Assembly (NCBI GenBank): GCA_022560025.1
Contig: JAFISE010000148.1
Coordinates: 1 to 64,000 of the forward strand
DNA from: Stagonosporopsis chrysanthemi
Lineage: Eukaryota; Ascomycota; Dothideomycetes; Pleosporales; Didymellaceae
Direction of reading: 5' to 3'
DNA length: 64,000 bases
Shown: positions 63,947 through 64,000 of the stretch, piece by piece
Layout of the letters: every line of letters starts with the position of its first letter
Position numbering within the stretch: position 1 is the first letter of the stretch
The notes under the pieces: model-generated
Told to the model about the DNA's origin: nothing
The model's database searches: none
What the model saw: only the letters and a program-made list of their open reading frames with translations
Translations under genes and position numbers: made by a program

Positions 63947-64000
63947 TTACAGTACGTTGTCGACTTCATCAATGATTTGCACCTTGATGCTTCCGTTGCT
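63947..64000 (-). CDS. Possible C-terminal end of a gene extending beyond the window
   Basis: Reading the minus strand from the right edge gives 17 open codons, ending KVQIIDEVDNVL and then TAA at 63947-63949. The residues look like real protein, but 17 codons are too few to identify a family and chance is not excluded. Confidence 0.25.
   Translation of the reverse strand, partial: SNGSIKVQIIDEVDNVL

Noticed and set aside
1..64000. CRISPR array, prokaryotic operon or intact transposon
   Set aside because: The window is eukaryotic with spliced genes; repeats seen are simple tandem arrays without spacers, and no transposase, reverse transcriptase or integrase frame was recognised.

Overview
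This is a nuclear chromosomal window from a filamentous ascomycete (Pezizomycotina), most likely a plant-associated Dothideomycete. Nearly all coding genes carry short GT-AG introns, mostly 46-59 nt, with CTAAC/CTGAC branch points. Gene content is typical of the group: a Kip3-type kinesin, MTC1, a DUF3405 protein, Zn2Cys6 regulators, a fungal nicotianamine synthase, and secreted plant-wall enzymes. The order is inferred from gene content and intron style, not from a species match.

Layout. 0-10 kb: phenylalanyl-tRNA synthetase alpha (FRS2, minus), a DUF3405 membrane protein (plus) and the ribosome-rescue factor DOM34 (plus). 10-19 kb: a 983-residue beta-propeller-like protein ending in a CaaX box (minus), an F-box protein (minus), a single-pass surface-sensor-like protein with a 15-nt microexon (plus), and an alpha/beta hydrolase (minus). 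19.6 kb: a tRNA-Ala(AGC) gene that only makes sense if a 49-nt GT-AG intron is removed from its D arm. 21-38 kb: secreted beta-helix protein, Nudix hydrolase, kinesin-8, AsaB/CmcJ-type oxygenase, cutinase, M43 metalloprotease, a decayed SDR gene and a GH115 alpha-glucuronidase. 38-47 kb: UPF0390 small protein, MTC1, an RGG/AT-hook nuclear protein and a small gene with a duplicated exon-intron unit. 47-64 kb: a second SDR pseudogene, NmrA-like protein, intact SDR, CorA-like transporter, membrane-anchored amidohydrolase, nicotianamine synthase, Zn2Cys6 factor, MFS sugar transporter, and possibly the tail of another gene at the right edge.

The genes do not form one pathway and I see no backbone biosynthetic cluster. 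Housekeeping genes alternate with secreted or accessory genes. Cutinase, GH115, the beta-helix protein and the sugar transporter fit growth on plant material. The most unusual object is the split tRNA-Ala gene. Its reconstructed acceptor stem restores the G3:U70 alanine identity pair, and its 3' end is duplicated exactly 150 bp downstream. Exon boundaries were worked out by hand from frame continuity, splice signals and family conservation; no search was run.
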